Part shown: piece by piece, positions 20,850-31,730 of the stretch
Layout: every line of letters begins with the position of its first letter
How positions within the stretch are numbered: position 1 is the stretch's first letter
NCBI GenBank assembly: GCA_010909165.1
Contig: MU008183.1
Span: 1-64,000 of the forward strand
DNA: 64,000 nt
Direction of reading: 5' to 3'
Origin: Anthoceros angustus
Taxonomy: Eukaryota > Streptophyta > Anthocerotopsida > Anthocerotales > Anthocerotaceae
Position numbers and translations under genes: made by a program
Notes under the pieces: model-generated
What the model was told of the DNA's origin: nothing
Seen by the model: only the letters and a program-made list of their open reading frames with translations
Database searches by the model: none

Positions 20850-21359
20850 AGTTCTGGCAGAGTTCTCCTGTCACACGAACACCACCACCACAAACCGTCA
20901 GCATAATGGCAACCCTACTAGAAAGGGCAGCCTATGTTACAGTCGTTGTTGCAATTTTATGTTACACTTCTAACTTGCAACATCATTTGGAGGCTTGGTA
21001 TTAAGTTTGTCATTTCTTTCCCAAGTGGGCCTACAATCTTAACACGAACTGGCTCTCTCTCCTACCACTTCACCCTCTTAACTACACCCCTCTCTCATGC
21101 ATTGTTTATGAATTTCCTCATGCAATTGCAACATGATCAGGACCTCTCTCTTCTCTCCATCCCCATCTTTATTACACCCCATTGGGAGTACAATTAGTTA
21201 ATGTTTTTCCTAGCGCTCTTCTTTGCACTCTCTCTTCACAACTATTTGTTAATGGTGCCCGACACGAATATCACGGTAACATGCCCATTAAGCACCTTTA
21301 AAGGTGACCTAAACATAATATTATTTACCTATGTCTAAGTTCGTGGGTCCGAGGCTCAC

Positions 21360-23030
21360 TCTATGTTCGGAGGCAAGGAGAAGGAGGAGAGGAGGGAAGG
21401 GAGAGGAGGAGGAGGAGGAGGAGAGGCAAGGAGGAAAGGGGAGAGGGATCCGAGGTAGAGGAGGAGGAGGAGTAGGAGGAGGAGGAGGAGGAGGAAGGGA
21501 GAGGCAATGAGGAAAGGGGAGAGGGATCGAGGTAGAGGAGGAGGAGGAGGAGGAGGAGGAGAGAGGAGGCGAGAGGAAGGAGGAGGAGGGAAGGAAGGAG
21601 GGGAGATTATAAGGAGGAGGAGGGAAGATGGAAAGAAGAGGAGCAAGAGGAGGAGAGGGAAGGAAGAGGAGGAGAGGGAAAGAAGAGGAGGGTAGATGGG
21701 AAGGAGGAGGAGGAGGAGAGGAAAGAAGAGGCCCGTTCCATGCTGTGATTTCAAGTAAAGACCCGTTCAAGTGATTTCTAGTCTCAATTTTTCGATGCGT
21801 AACGATGTGACATGACGTAGGTGACGGATGGTGGCGGGGCATGATCACGTGTACACCAAGCGGATCTTGTACTTCCAATCTGATTTCCTCTCAATTTTCA
21901 GCTTGCGTAACTAGCTAGTGTGATTTGATGTTAGAGAAGGCGATAGGCAAGGAGGAAAGGGAGGGATCGAGGTAGATAAGGAGGAGGAGGAGGAGGAGGA
22001 GGGAGGCAAGGAGGAAAGGGGAGAGGAGGAGGGAGAGGGAGAGGAGGAGGAGGCAAGGAGAAGGAGGGAGAGGAGTAGAAGGGAGAGGAGGGAGGAAGAG
22101 GAGGAGGCAAGGAGGAAAGGGAGGGATCGAGGTAGAGGAGGAGGAGGAGTAGGAGGAGGAGGAGGAGGAGGAAGGGAGGCAATGAGGAAAGGGGAGAGGA
22201 GGGAGGCGAGAGGAGGAAGAGGAGGAGGAGGAGAGGAGGCGAGAGGGAAGGAGGAGGAGGCGAAAGGGGCGGAAGGGAGATTATAAGGAGGAGGAGGAAG
22301 ATGGAAAAGAGGAGCAAGAGGAGGAGAGGGAAGGAAGAGGAGGAGAGGGAAGAAGAGGAGGGTAGATGGGAAGGAGGAGGAGGGAGAGAGGAAAAGGAAG
22401 AGGAGGAGGCCCGTTCCATGCTGTGATTTCAAGTAGAGACCCGTTCCATGCTGTGATTTCTAGTCTCAATTTTCAGGTGATGCGTAACCGTGACATGACG
22501 TAGGTGACGGGATGGTGGCGGCATGATCACGTGTACACCACAAGCATCTTGTACTTCATGATTTCCTCTCAAATTTTCAGCGTAACTAGCTAGTGTGATT
22601 TGATGTTAGAGAAGGCGATAGGCAAGGAGGAAAGGGGACGGGGATAGGGTAGATAAGGAGGAGGAGGAGGAGGAGGGAGGAGAGGCAAGGAGGAAAGGGG
22701 AGAGGGATCCGAGGTAGAGGAGGAGGAGGCAAGGAGGAAAAGGGGAGAGGGATCGGGGTAGAGGAGGAGGAGGAGGAGGGAGAGGAGGCAAGGAGAAAAG
22801 GGGAGAGGGATCGGGGTAGAGGAGGAGGAGGAGGAGGAGGAGGAGGAGGAGGGAGGAGGAGGAGGAGGAGGAGGAGGAGGAGGAGGGAGGAGGAGGGAGG
22901 AGGAGGAGGAGGAGGGAGGAGGAGGAGGAGGAGGAGGAGGAGGAGGAGGAGGAGGAGGAGGAGGAAGGAGGGAGATGGGAAGAAGGAGGAGGAGGAGGGA
23001 GAGGAAAAGGAAGAGGAGGAGGCCCGGCGT
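21360..23030. repeat. AGG/GAGG purine tracts with interspersed duplicated spacers
   Basis: Three long (AGG)n-like blocks (21370-21730, 21950-22410, 22620-23025) are separated by similar spacers containing cccgttccatgctgtgatttc and gatcacgtgtacacc. Nearly all purines lie on the plus strand. The Pro/Ser/Leu-rich ORFs on the minus strand are translations of the repeat, not genes. Confidence 0.9.
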
Positions 23031-23039
23031 GATTTCAAG

Positions 23040-23540
23040 TAGAGACCCGTTCCATGCTATGATTTCCAGTCTCAATTTTTAGGCGATGCGTAACCGTGAC
23101 ATGATGTTGGTGAAGGGATGGTGGCGGCGGGATCACGTGTACAACCAAGCGGATCTTGTACTTGCGAGCATTGCAAGGTCAAGCCAAGACTGTTCCAATG
23201 ATTTCCTCTCAAAATTTTCAGGATGCGTAACTAGCTAGTGTGATTTGATGTTAGAGAAGGCGATAGTAGCATGGCGGGTGTCTCGTGTACATGTACAATT
23301 GCAAGTAGTTGCAAGGTCGAGGCCAAGACCCATTCCATCTGTTATTTCTATCTCAAAATTTTCAGGCGATAACTGACTATGATGTGAAGTTAGGGAAGGC
23401 GATGGAAGAATGGAGGGTTTCATGTACATGTATAGCTGCAAGGTGAGGCCAAGACCCATTCCATCGTGATTTTCTACCTCAAAATTTTATTTGATGCGTG
23501 ACCACTAGTGATGTGACATTAGAGAAGGCGATGCTAGTAG
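23040..23540. repeat. Further degenerate copies of the spacer block
   Basis: Copies of the spacer (gcgatgcgtaaccgtgacatgatg; gatgttagagaaggcgat) recur at 23080, 23245, 23395 and 23520 without the AGG tract. The element interior is thus a chain of partly duplicated modules. Confidence 0.75.
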
Positions 23541-24140
23541 GGTAGGGTCTTGGGTGAATAGGGAGTGACAAGGCTAGTGAACGGTAGGAGGGATGTGTTT
23601 AGAGGCGATCGGGAAGCACAAAGAAGGCAGTCACCAGCAAGTAACAAATATGTGTTGAGTGTGGACGGTGAAAACAAGGGAGTGGAAGAGGCGGGTGGCG
23701 GAGGGAGGGTAGGAGTGGAGCAACCAACAGCCATGGTCGAGGGGGCAAAAGGCGAACGGACATGAGGCGTTGTCTAGGGGAGAGAGAAGGAGGGAGGACT
23801 TGGAGCCAAACAACCCCACGGCGATAGCAAACATGGGTCTGAGCACAAACTCGTAGGCACAAAAGGCAATCGAGTGCTCAAGGACAAATTAGTAAACGTA
23901 TCGCGGTGTACAAAGTATGTACGTTATCCGTGTGACGTATATGCTTATTTTATATAAAATAGAATATGACCGTATATCACGAAATTACCATATAGTATAT
24001 GTTACCATGAACAATACGTGTATTTTACAAAGAATATATTCATATGTATTTATATATATGTGTATTCATACAGTATTGGTGGAACTACTAAGTAAAACTA
24101 GGTATTCCATAGGGTAATAGTAGTAAAAGAGGAAGGTAGA
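23541..24140. other. Remainder of TIR-element interior
   Basis: Mixed sequence with an AT-rich patch at 23900-24110 (tatatatgtgtattcata). Small ORFs on both strands lack motifs. No gene is supported. Confidence 0.4.
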
Positions 24141-24440
24141 TGGGAGGAGGTTTGGTACCAAGCCCGCAAAATTGTAACAAGAGACGATGTAACACTTTGG
24201 TTGTTGCAATTATGTTGAAATTTTGAGAGGGGACACAAACCACCTCTCACTACATTGCAACATAATTGCAACAAGACTATACCATGACTGTAACAAGGTG
24301 GAGGGTTGGTTTCCAAACCTAACTGTAACAAGGGGTCCCAAAAGTGTAACAAGACCCCAAGATTTTAACATAATTGCAACAAAGGGGGGTCCAAATCTTA
24401 ACAATAAGTGTAACATGACTGCCCTTTTCTAGTAGGGCAA

Positions 24441-25393
24441 CCCCGTCCTTCATGTCTGATCTCAAAGAAAAAGATAGGTTTAATGGCACGAAGTACCCAG
24501 TTTGGAGAGTGCGCATGAAAGCCATCTTGATTGCACGTGGTTGCTGGAGGGTTGTGGATGGTTCCTTTTCAAAACCAGATCCCAGCGGGTTCCTGGTGAC
24601 AAGGAAAGGTGGGCCGCCTGGCAACGGTTGCCGCAGCGATTCTTATCAATGGCTCCGCAGACTCGTCCCGATGTTGAGTGCACGACACGGGCATCCAACC
24701 GAATCAGCTCGAGAAGACGTATCAAGTCATTAACATTATGACTAAATGCGTTGTCTGGCAGGAGTATTACTCTCTACGAATGAAAGAAGGGGATAAGGTG
24801 GGCGTCTTTACCAGCAAATTCCGTCACCTCCGATCACAGCTTGCCTCCTTCAACATCAAGATTGAGGAGGAGCATGCCGTGGTTCAGTTGCTGAGCAGCT
24901 TGCCAGCTACTCTTTCAACAATTTGTCAGCTCCTATAATGGACCACTGAACGCCTCCCAAGCTGCTGCTGCCGCCGGAATTGCAAGTACGCTGACAGTTG
25001 ATGACATTGTCGCTGCCCTCCATCAGGAGGAACAGAGCAGGCTGTTCTCTATTAGTGGATCCAAGCCCAAGGCCGAAAAGGTCTTGGCGGCTCAGTTCAA
25101 GCCAAACAAACAGAAAGGCAAACCATAGTGGGTCTGGGCAATCTTCTCTTACAAAGAAATCTGGAAATTGCAACTGGTGCGGAATCCATGGACACTGGGC
25201 TCGAGGCATCGTAAGAAGGCGAACCCGGAAGAAGGCTTCCACGGTGTTTGTGGGGACAAGGGCTCGAATGAAAATTCGACATCTGCAGGCTGACAGCAAA
25301 GGAACAGTTAGAATATACACAATTTGCCTCTCTAATTCAAAGCACAATAGGGACAGTTGGTACTTGGATTGGGTGCAAGCGCCCACATACTAA
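24441..25393 (+). pseudogene. copia-B gag (UBN2-type) remnant
   Basis: The frame from 24452 gives KEKDRFNGTKYPVWRVRMKA, ILIARGCWRVVDGS, the conserved start of copia gag (Retrotran_gag_3/UBN2-like). 24678-24938 gives WQEYYSLRMKEGDKVGVF and FRHLRSQLASF. 24998-25393 contains the zinc knuckle CNWCGIHGHWARGI, in which the last Cys of CX2CX4HX4C has become Ile. Frame changes separate the three parts. In copia elements this protein forms the particle shell and binds the RNA. Confidence 0.85.
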
Positions 25394-25400
25394 GGGCAAT

Positions 25401-26230
25401 TTGTTCTCGTACAGATACCTCTCACCTTCTTTGAAAGGTGTTGCTTGGAGCGAGAAAAAGAGGCGAGCCTTCACATTGAAGGCGGGGGTAAATGCACCTT
25501 CATCTTACATATGGCCCGACTTGGTTTTGGAAGATGTTCTGTATGTGCCGAGGATGGCCAAGAATCTTGTGTCCTTGAGTCGTTTGCTTAGCATGAGAGC
25601 ATATAGTATGTTTGCAGACAAGAGTTCCTGTTCTTTCTATACCACTGCTGTTCCACACAGACTAGTGTTTAGAGGCATTCCAGACGGTGACCTGTACCGC
25701 CTAGATATCCATTGTCAGCCTGCACCTGTTACATTCTCAACAACTCCAGGTCAGATGGACTCCAAATTTTTAGCTTCTCTTTGGCATGCCAGGCTTGGTC
25801 ACGCCAACAGGGCTAAGCTAATCGATATGTCAGCTACGGACTGCTATAGAGAGCCTTTACCACAGTGCTTCAAGGATTTGCCTATTTGTGAGGCTTGTAT
25901 CTTGGCGAAGCAGAAGGAGCAGCCATTTCCCACCACCCCAGCACACAGAGCCAGTCACGTCCTTGAGTTAATACATGCGGATATCTTAGGAAAAATCCAC
26001 GAGCCATCACTAGGAGGTTCTCGATATTACCTTTCCCTTACAGATGACTTCAGTCGCTATTCCTGGACCTTCCCCATGCAGCTCAAGAGTGACACTTTTC
26101 ATTTGTTCAAGGAATGGCTCCCTGTGGTGCAACGCCAGACATGACAGGTGGTTAAATGGCTCCGCACGGACAATGGCACTGAATTTGTGAATGCCCAGTT
26201 TGATTCTTATCTGCAGGAGCATGGAATTCG
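25401..26230 (+). pseudogene. copia-B GAG-pre-integrase and integrase
   Basis: One 247-residue frame reads VLEDVLYVPRMAKNLVSLSRL, then SLWHARLGHANRAKL and ICEACILAKQ (HHCC finger). It goes on to ELIHADILGKI with the first catalytic Asp and GGSRYYLSLTDDFSRYSWTF. A TGA at 26142 interrupts it; RTDNGTEFVNAQF with the second Asp follows in the same frame (26165-26203). The integrase is truncated and the element is defective. Confidence 0.9.
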
Positions 26231-26495
26231 GCGATTGTGATTCTTATTGTGGTAAGGGAGAATCAGGGGCACTCCAGGGTCCTCCACTATAAGCGGCCAC
26301 ACTTATCCCAGCATCGCCCCGTGCGTTGGGTTTCGTCCCATGAGACTTGTGTGAAAGTTCGAGGTCTTGTGATGCCCAATCGTTACCTGCACAACTCTCG
26401 GCCTTCTAAACAAGCAAGGCGCCCTCTCTCTCCCCTCACGTGCACCGCTTGCTCGCCAACCCCGACCCACACAACAATTGCCTCGGTGACGAGCC

Positions 26496-26720
26496 TACCA
26501 CGGGCGCCGGGGACCCCAGTTCACACCGCGATTTCGTCCCTACTTCTAAGACCAAACTTGACCTACAACAATTGCGGTCACCTCGTGACAGAGCCTACCA
26601 CGGGCGCCGGGGACCCCAGTTCACACCGCGATTCGTCCCTACTTCTAAGACCAAACTTCTCCACTCGGGGGCGCTCTTTACTTGCAGTTGGGATTCGCGC
26701 TCCATTGACATTAGACAAGG
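26496..26720. repeat. Tandem duplication, about 112 bp x 2
   Basis: The text accacgggcgccggggacc ... acttctaagaccaaactt occurs at 26497 and again at 26600, nearly identical. It creates apparent repeats in the overlapping ORFs 26237-26797 and 26440-26856, neither of which is a recognised gene. Confidence 0.85.
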
Positions 26721-26943
26721 ACAGGGCGGGGAGCTATGGAGACGGCTCCCACTGCATAGGTATGACCCAGCTCCTGGTACAAACATACTTGCTCTAGAAG
26801 GTTCAGACGAGATATCCAATGCATCCATCTGGAGGGCCATAGCAGATTTGATTTGACGCCAGAAAACAACTTTTACCAACAGCTTTGATGAGATTACAGG
26901 CTTGCGAAGGCGATGTATGCATGGAGCCTGCAATCGCCGCAGG

Positions 26944-27690
26944 NNNNNNNNNNNNNNNNNNNNNNNNNNNNNNNNNNNNNNNNNNNNNNNNNNNNNNNNN
27001 NNNNNNNNNNNNNNNNNNNNNNNNNNNNNNNNNNNNNNNNNNNNNNNNNNNNNNNNNNNNNNNNNNNNNNNNNNNNNNNNNNNNNNNNNNNNNNNNNNNN
27101 NNNNNNNNNNNNNNNNNNNNNNNNNNNNNNNNNNNNNNNNNNNNNNNNNNNNNNNNNNNNNNNNNNNNNNNNNNNNNNNNNNNNNNNNNNNNNNNNNNNN
27201 NNNNNNNNNNNNNNNNNNNNNNNNNNNNNNNNNNNNNNNNNNNNNNNNNNNNNNNNNNNNNNNNNNNNNNNNNNNNNNNNNNNNNNNNNNNNNNNNNNNN
27301 NNNNNNNNNNNNNNNNNNNNNNNNNNNNNNNNNNNNNNNNNNNNNNNNNNNNNNNNNNNNNNNNNNNNNNNNNNNNNNNNNNNNNNNNNNNNNNNNNNNN
27401 NNNNNNNNNNNNNNNNNNNNNNNNNNNNNNNNNNNNNNNNNNNNNNNNNNNNNNNNNNNNNNNNNNNNNNNNNNNNNNNNNNNNNNNNNNNNNNNNNNNN
27501 NNNNNNNNNNNNNNNNNNNNNNNNNNNNNNNNNNNNNNNNNNNNNNNNNNNNNNNNNNNNNNNNNNNNNNNNNNNNNNNNNNNNNNNNNNNNNNNNNNNN
27601 NNNNNNNNNNNNNNNNNNNNNNNNNNNNNNNNNNNNNNNNNNNNNNNNNNNNNNNNNNNNNNNNNNNNNNNNNNNNNNNNNNNNNNNNNN
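26944..27690. other. Assembly gap (747 N)
   Basis: Unknown bases. The ORFs reported across it are artefacts. The gap may hide the copia-B reverse transcriptase. Confidence 1.
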
Positions 27691-28915
27691 AAAGGGTGTG
27701 TCTATTCACCCTACCTAGCTTAAGTTCGGTTTATATGTCATTCTTCATATACTCATTGATATATAAATATATAATGTAATTGTTTAATATAGCAATTGGT
27801 CTACAATCTATCCAATATTGTCGTAAGATGGTGTTGATTTTGTGAAATGGCTTAGGGAAGCAGAAAACCACAGCTGTCGGGCACACTTTCGTGAAGTCAT
27901 CAGGCTGCATCCCATTCTGGTTAGAAACTTGCATGTGCTTTGATCTCCCCTTCCATGAACATCATAGATTGTAGCCAAAGTCACCTCGCCATATCTTGCA
28001 GTTACGCAGCGTTTGTTGCATCTGATCCATTTAGAAACCTTATTGCTCACATCACGTAGCGCGCAAAACCCTAGGCAGAACCTCCCAAACATCGTCGTAA
28101 CGGCCTGATGTTTGGGCCATGTTAACCTTCACCTTCATCTGCGACTTCCCTTCCTCGTCGATTTAGCTGCTCGGATGACATCGGCCGACCCTCGCGGATT
28201 CTCCATCGGCACCGGGACCTTCTCCTCGATTGGTTGCCTTTCCACACCTTGACCACAGGGCGTCACGGCTATTGCGGGAGCCGTGAGGGGCACATCCTCT
28301 TCACATCCTCGTCATCTGATAATCCATCCAAATAAGTCCTGCTTTGCTCCTTGTGGAAGCGGGCCTCAGGGGATCCTCGTCGAGTCCTCACTCCGTGGCC
28401 TCTAATGCCCTACTCGCAGCGTCGTGAGGCACTGTGCACGATTGGGCAAAGGGTGCCACTGCGATTGCCGCCCAGCGCCATCCTGACCAGACCATCCCAG
28501 CAAGCTCTTACCCTCACCCCTGCCCCGCGCCTCTCACCCGCGTTTGCATCGTCAGCCCGGAAGTCACTTGTGGTAGTCTGGCGCCGCAGTAGCGCTCGGT
28601 TGTACATGTCCTCCTCAGGCCTTGTAGAGGCGTCTGCCTTCTGTGCCTGTGTCCGGGACTTCTTCATCAGACCAATTATGTCAATGAAACGCCCGTCGCT
28701 TCAACCGCGGATGCAAAACCGACCGGTTAGCACACGGTAGCGATGGGGTGAAGCTTCTCTATGAAACAATCCCCACAGGATGATGAGGACAAAGCAGCCA
28801 TGAGTCAGATCCCTTATCGTCATGCGATGGGTTGCACGATTACATAGCTTTGGACAAGGCACGATATTGACGCTCGTGAGCCTAAATATCACAACATCAC
28901 CGAGAACCGAAGGCC
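27691..28915. other. Unassigned stretch between gap and copia-B RNase H
   Basis: The minus-strand frames 28092-27808 (KRCVTARYGEVTLATIYDVHG) and 28667-28410 (KKSRTQAQKADASTRPEED) have protein-like composition, but no family is recognised. RT motifs are not visible on either strand. This could be a host gene piece or another element. Confidence 0.25.
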
Positions 28916-28917
28916 AC

Positions 28918-29507
28918 TGACCATTGGATGGGTATCAAGTAGCGCATCGCCATCTAAAGGAGCGTCCACTTATGGGTTATGCTTCAATGGAGCTGAGGAT
29001 TCTAATACCATTCAAGGGTATGCCGATGCCGAATGGGCAACCGATCCGGACCTGCGGAGGACCATCTCAACTTATTGTTTTCTACTTTCCGGTGCTGCTG
29101 TCAATTGGAGCTCGAAGAAGCAAGCCTCCGTCGCACTTTCCTCCACCGAAGCGGAGTATAAGGCACTCACCGATTCAGCTAAGGAAGCCGAGTGGGAGCG
29201 GACTTTTCTCTCCGGCCTGAATTTTCCTCAACCAGCCCCAACTACTATCTACTGCGACAATCAATCTACCATTGCGCTTGTTGGGAATCCTCGTTTTCAT
29301 GCCCGCACCAAACACATCGAGATTCAACATCATTTTGTTCGCCAATCCGTGGAGCACAAGGTGATTCAGATTGATTATATTCCAACGGAACTGAATACAG
29401 CAGATGTTCTTACGAAAAGCTTACCTGCCCACAAGCACTGTTTTCATCTGGAGTCTTTGGGCTTGGTGGATTACACTTCCTACTCGCCAGACTCCGCTTC
29501 TGCATAA
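28918..29507 (+). pseudogene. copia-B RNase H and pol C-terminus
   Basis: From 29016 to the TAA at 29507 an unbroken frame encodes GYADAEWATDPDLRRTISTY, VNWSSKKQASVALSSTEAEY, IYCDNQSTIALVGNPRFHAR, TKHIEIQHHFVRQ, IDYIPTELNTADVLTKSLP. These are the full set of copia RNase H motifs, including DNQSA-like and TKHIE. Upstream, 28918-29015 reads a broken HWMGIK/RYLKG segment with one frame shift. It ends about 50 bp before the polypurine tract. This frame has no ATG of its own and is not in the listed plus-strand ORFs because of its truncated start. Confidence 0.9.
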
Positions 29508-29556
29508 TTTCAAAGGCGCGCCCCCGTCATTTGATTGATTCTAACCAGCATCGTGG

Positions 29557-29600
29557 TTAAGGGGGTGTGTTAAATATATAACCACATTTGCTGGTTACTT
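29557..29600 (+). other. copia-B polypurine tract and 3' LTR start
   Basis: The run gttaaggggg (29556-29565) is followed by TGTGTTAAATATATAACC at 29566, the usual PPT-LTR junction. The LTR continues rightwards through AT-rich DNA; its far end is not determined. Confidence 0.75.
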
Positions 29601-29964
29601 AAGTTAGATTTAGGTTAGCTTTATATGAACAGTTATTTATTCATTGTATTTAAGCTACACTTTACATTTAATTGATAAGTTTTATGTGAAAGTGTTTGCT
29701 CTCGCTCACTGCTCTAGCTAGCCACGCTTGCCATTATTTATAGGAGGGGAGCGCAAGACACGATAATTTTACTTCACAAGCTCCCTCCTTTTATAGGGAG
29801 GTCCTCACATACCTCCTCACAGCGCGCCCTCAGCCTTTGCCTCACTCCTTATTTTAGTGTATCCTATTGGCGGCTTTAAGTTCGACATCCAAGCATCTTG
29901 GGTAAAATTCTATTCTAGCAAATTCACTATGTGAGCCTTAATGGCTCGCCAACATTCCTATCTA

Positions 29965-30060
29965 GCTAGTCAACACACCCCTCTTTGGGTGACAAGCATT
30001 AATACTGTCCTCCTCTAAAGAAAAGTCTTCCCAAGTGGCATCTTGCCCATGTCTTCAAGC
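29965..30060 (-). pseudogene. Ty3/gypsy pol C-terminus and LTR junction
   Basis: The minus strand reads GQDATWEDFSLEEDSINACH followed by PKRGVLT. This has the ATWED...L pattern that ends plant gypsy polyproteins (integrase C-terminus). It runs into AAAGAGGGGTGTGTTGACTAGC, a purine tract followed by a TG-type LTR start at about 29978. Nothing else of gypsy pol is legible nearby, so this is the tail of a deleted element. Confidence 0.6.
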
Positions 30061-30334
30061 TAATTTAAGGACTTCTTATGAATCCCTTCCTTATCTTGAG
30101 CCTATCTTGAGTTCCTTCCTCCAATAAAATAGCCGGGCTCTCTTAGCCTTGGCTCATCCTCGGCTTCTCCTCTTCCTCTCACTTGTGGAGCAAGTGAGCT
30201 CCTTACTCTGCACCCATGTTAGGAGGTTGGTCTTCCTTGTGATTCTTGCTCCATTCACGCAAGATCAACCCCTCTTCCTTCTTTCACGCAAGGGCCAAGG
30301 TACTCGCCTCCCCGTCAAATCCATGCTAGCGACC

Positions 30335-30560
30335 TTGAATCGGCTGCTTCCTCCTACCATGGTAGGACCTCCTCCTACGGTAGGGTCCCTCCTAGCGACC
30401 TCCTCCTACCAGTAGAGTCCCTCCCCGCCGACCTCCTCCTACCACGCGGTAGGAGTCCCTCCTGAGGAACTCCTCCCTACGGTAGGAACTCCTCCTACAG
30501 TGGGAACTCCTCCTACAGTAGGAACTCCTACACGGAACTCCTCTGAACTCCTCCTACCAC
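30335..30560. repeat. CTCCTCCTAC(G/C)GTAGG minisatellite
   Basis: Irregular units of 20-45 bp with cctcctaccat/ggtaggacc and gtagggtccctcc recur about eight times. Many form small palindromes (cctac-gtagg). Confidence 0.8.
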
Positions 30561-30599
30561 TTCTAGGGGCGTTTCTTCTTCCTCACCCCACGATTCTCT

Positions 30600-31730
30600 C
30601 CCTGTGGCTTCTTCCGCTCACTTCTCCACAGTGCGAGTTTCTTCACCCCATTGCTTGGGACACTCTCCAAGTCTAAGGCTTCGGTTGGACTTGCATGAGG
30701 GCCTCCCTATCATCATCATGAGGTCCCAACATCCTCCTCTCGGCAAGTCGCAACAACTCGTTAGTGGCCTTGAGCACCTTGTTGTGAAGATGGGGGCGCA
30801 AATCGTTGTTGTGCCATCTCCAATTCTTGTAATCCTCAAGCCATACTCCATGCTCACACTTGCTTTTGTAAGCATCTCGCTCAAGGCCAGCTCACCGGTC
30901 TTGACATGGAGAGCCACATTCTCCGTCCTTTCATTCTCGCAGCTTGGCGGATCAATCTCTTGTAGGGCATAATCAGCCAAATCGCTCCCTCACCGCCAAC
31001 ATATGCTGCACAACCGCCTCATGACGGCCTTTCTCCTTCCCCATTTCTTCCTCCAACTCCCCTATCCTCCTAGGGAGTTGTGCATTCTCATGCTGCTGGA
31101 CTTCTCGTTCCATTTCCAATCTTTGGACAAAATGTGTCCGCTCTTCCAGCCTTCTTCCTTCAATTCCAGCCTCATGGATTTCTCCCAGCTCCTTTTCCAT
31201 GTCACACACCTGTGGCTATGACCCTCATGTGCGCCTACTTGCCTTTGTGCCTCATTTGCCGCAGAGATTGCCTCGCCTTGACCTTTCTTCCATTAGCAGC
31301 ACTTGCTTGTCTTCTGCCTTCTTTTCCCATGTGCGCACCATGTGAGCAAGTTGTTCCACCTTCTCCTCTCGAGCTGCCAATTGCTTGGTAAGAGCCTTGT
31401 TCTCTCCAATATGATTGCTCGCCTCATGTAGCCTTGTCTCAAGACTCTTTTCCAAGTGCTCCACTTGAGCCTCCATCCTCATAATATCCTCCCCGCCTGG
31501 TTTCCGCCGCCACCGCAATTTCCTTGCTTGATAGGTCCTTGTCTTTCCGCCTCCGCCTTCAAGAATTCAACTCTCCTCTTGGCGGCTCCTATGTCAACCT
31601 TGCTGAACATCTCCCCTATGCGCAGCATCTCTTCCAACATGTCTAAGTCTCCTTTCTTACCCCCGGGAGACTCAAGGCCTTTGCCTTGCTCATGTGATCT
31701 TACATTATAACATATCACAAATCGTAACAT
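30600..31730 (-). pseudogene. Decayed coiled-coil protein
   Basis: The minus-strand frames 31730-31479, 31518-31252, 31209-30973 and 30980-30618 are rich in heptad-like Leu/Glu/Lys/Arg: DMLEEMLRIGEMFSKVD, QVEHLEKSLETRLHEA, QLAAREEKVEQLAHMVRTWE, RIGELEEEMGKEKGRHEA. A further frame around 30850-30700 reads YKNWRWHNNDLRPHLHNKVL. Several frame changes break it. It lies upstream (on the minus strand) of the gypsy tail at 30 kb, so it could be the gag of that deletion derivative; an unrelated coiled-coil gene is equally possible. Confidence 0.45.

Larger units (their letters stand above)
20910..24440. mobile_element. Non-autonomous TIR element (CACTA-like) with CAA target duplication
   Basis: The left terminus CCCTACTAGAAAGGGCAG starts at 20913. 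The right terminus ends ctgcccttttctagtaggg at 24437, its reverse complement with one extra A. Subterminal gtaacaag, tgcaacataattg and ttgttac words appear at both ends in mirrored orientation. The trinucleotide CAA flanks both ends (20910-20912 and 24438-24440), matching the 3-bp duplication of CACTA elements; the terminus differs from CACTA by its first bases. The interior is AGG-rich repeats and about 0.6-0.8 kb duplicated blocks, with no transposase. Confidence 0.85.
20906..29570 (+). mobile_element. Ty1/copia element copia-B, split by an inserted TIR element and an N gap
   Basis: Plus-strand gag, GAG-pre-integrase, integrase and RNase H pieces are in copia order, followed by a polypurine tract and a 3' LTR start at 29566. 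The gag ATG is at 20906; its reading frame (MA-T...) is interrupted after ATGGCAA by the TIR element 20913-24437 and resumes at 24441. RT is missing, presumably within or near the 747-N gap and the unclear 26.3-28.9 kb stretch. I found no 5' LTR or PBS upstream of 20906. It is therefore incomplete or rearranged, and joining the two sides of the gap is inference. Confidence 0.6.

Noticed and set aside
21321-23075. Long Pro/Ser/Leu-rich ORFs on the minus strand
   Set aside because: Pure translations of (CCT)n repeats; all three frames stay open, so open frame is not evidence of a gene.
26885-27779. ORFs of more than 270 residues across 26.9-27.7 kb
   Set aside because: They span the N gap; the residues are unknown.
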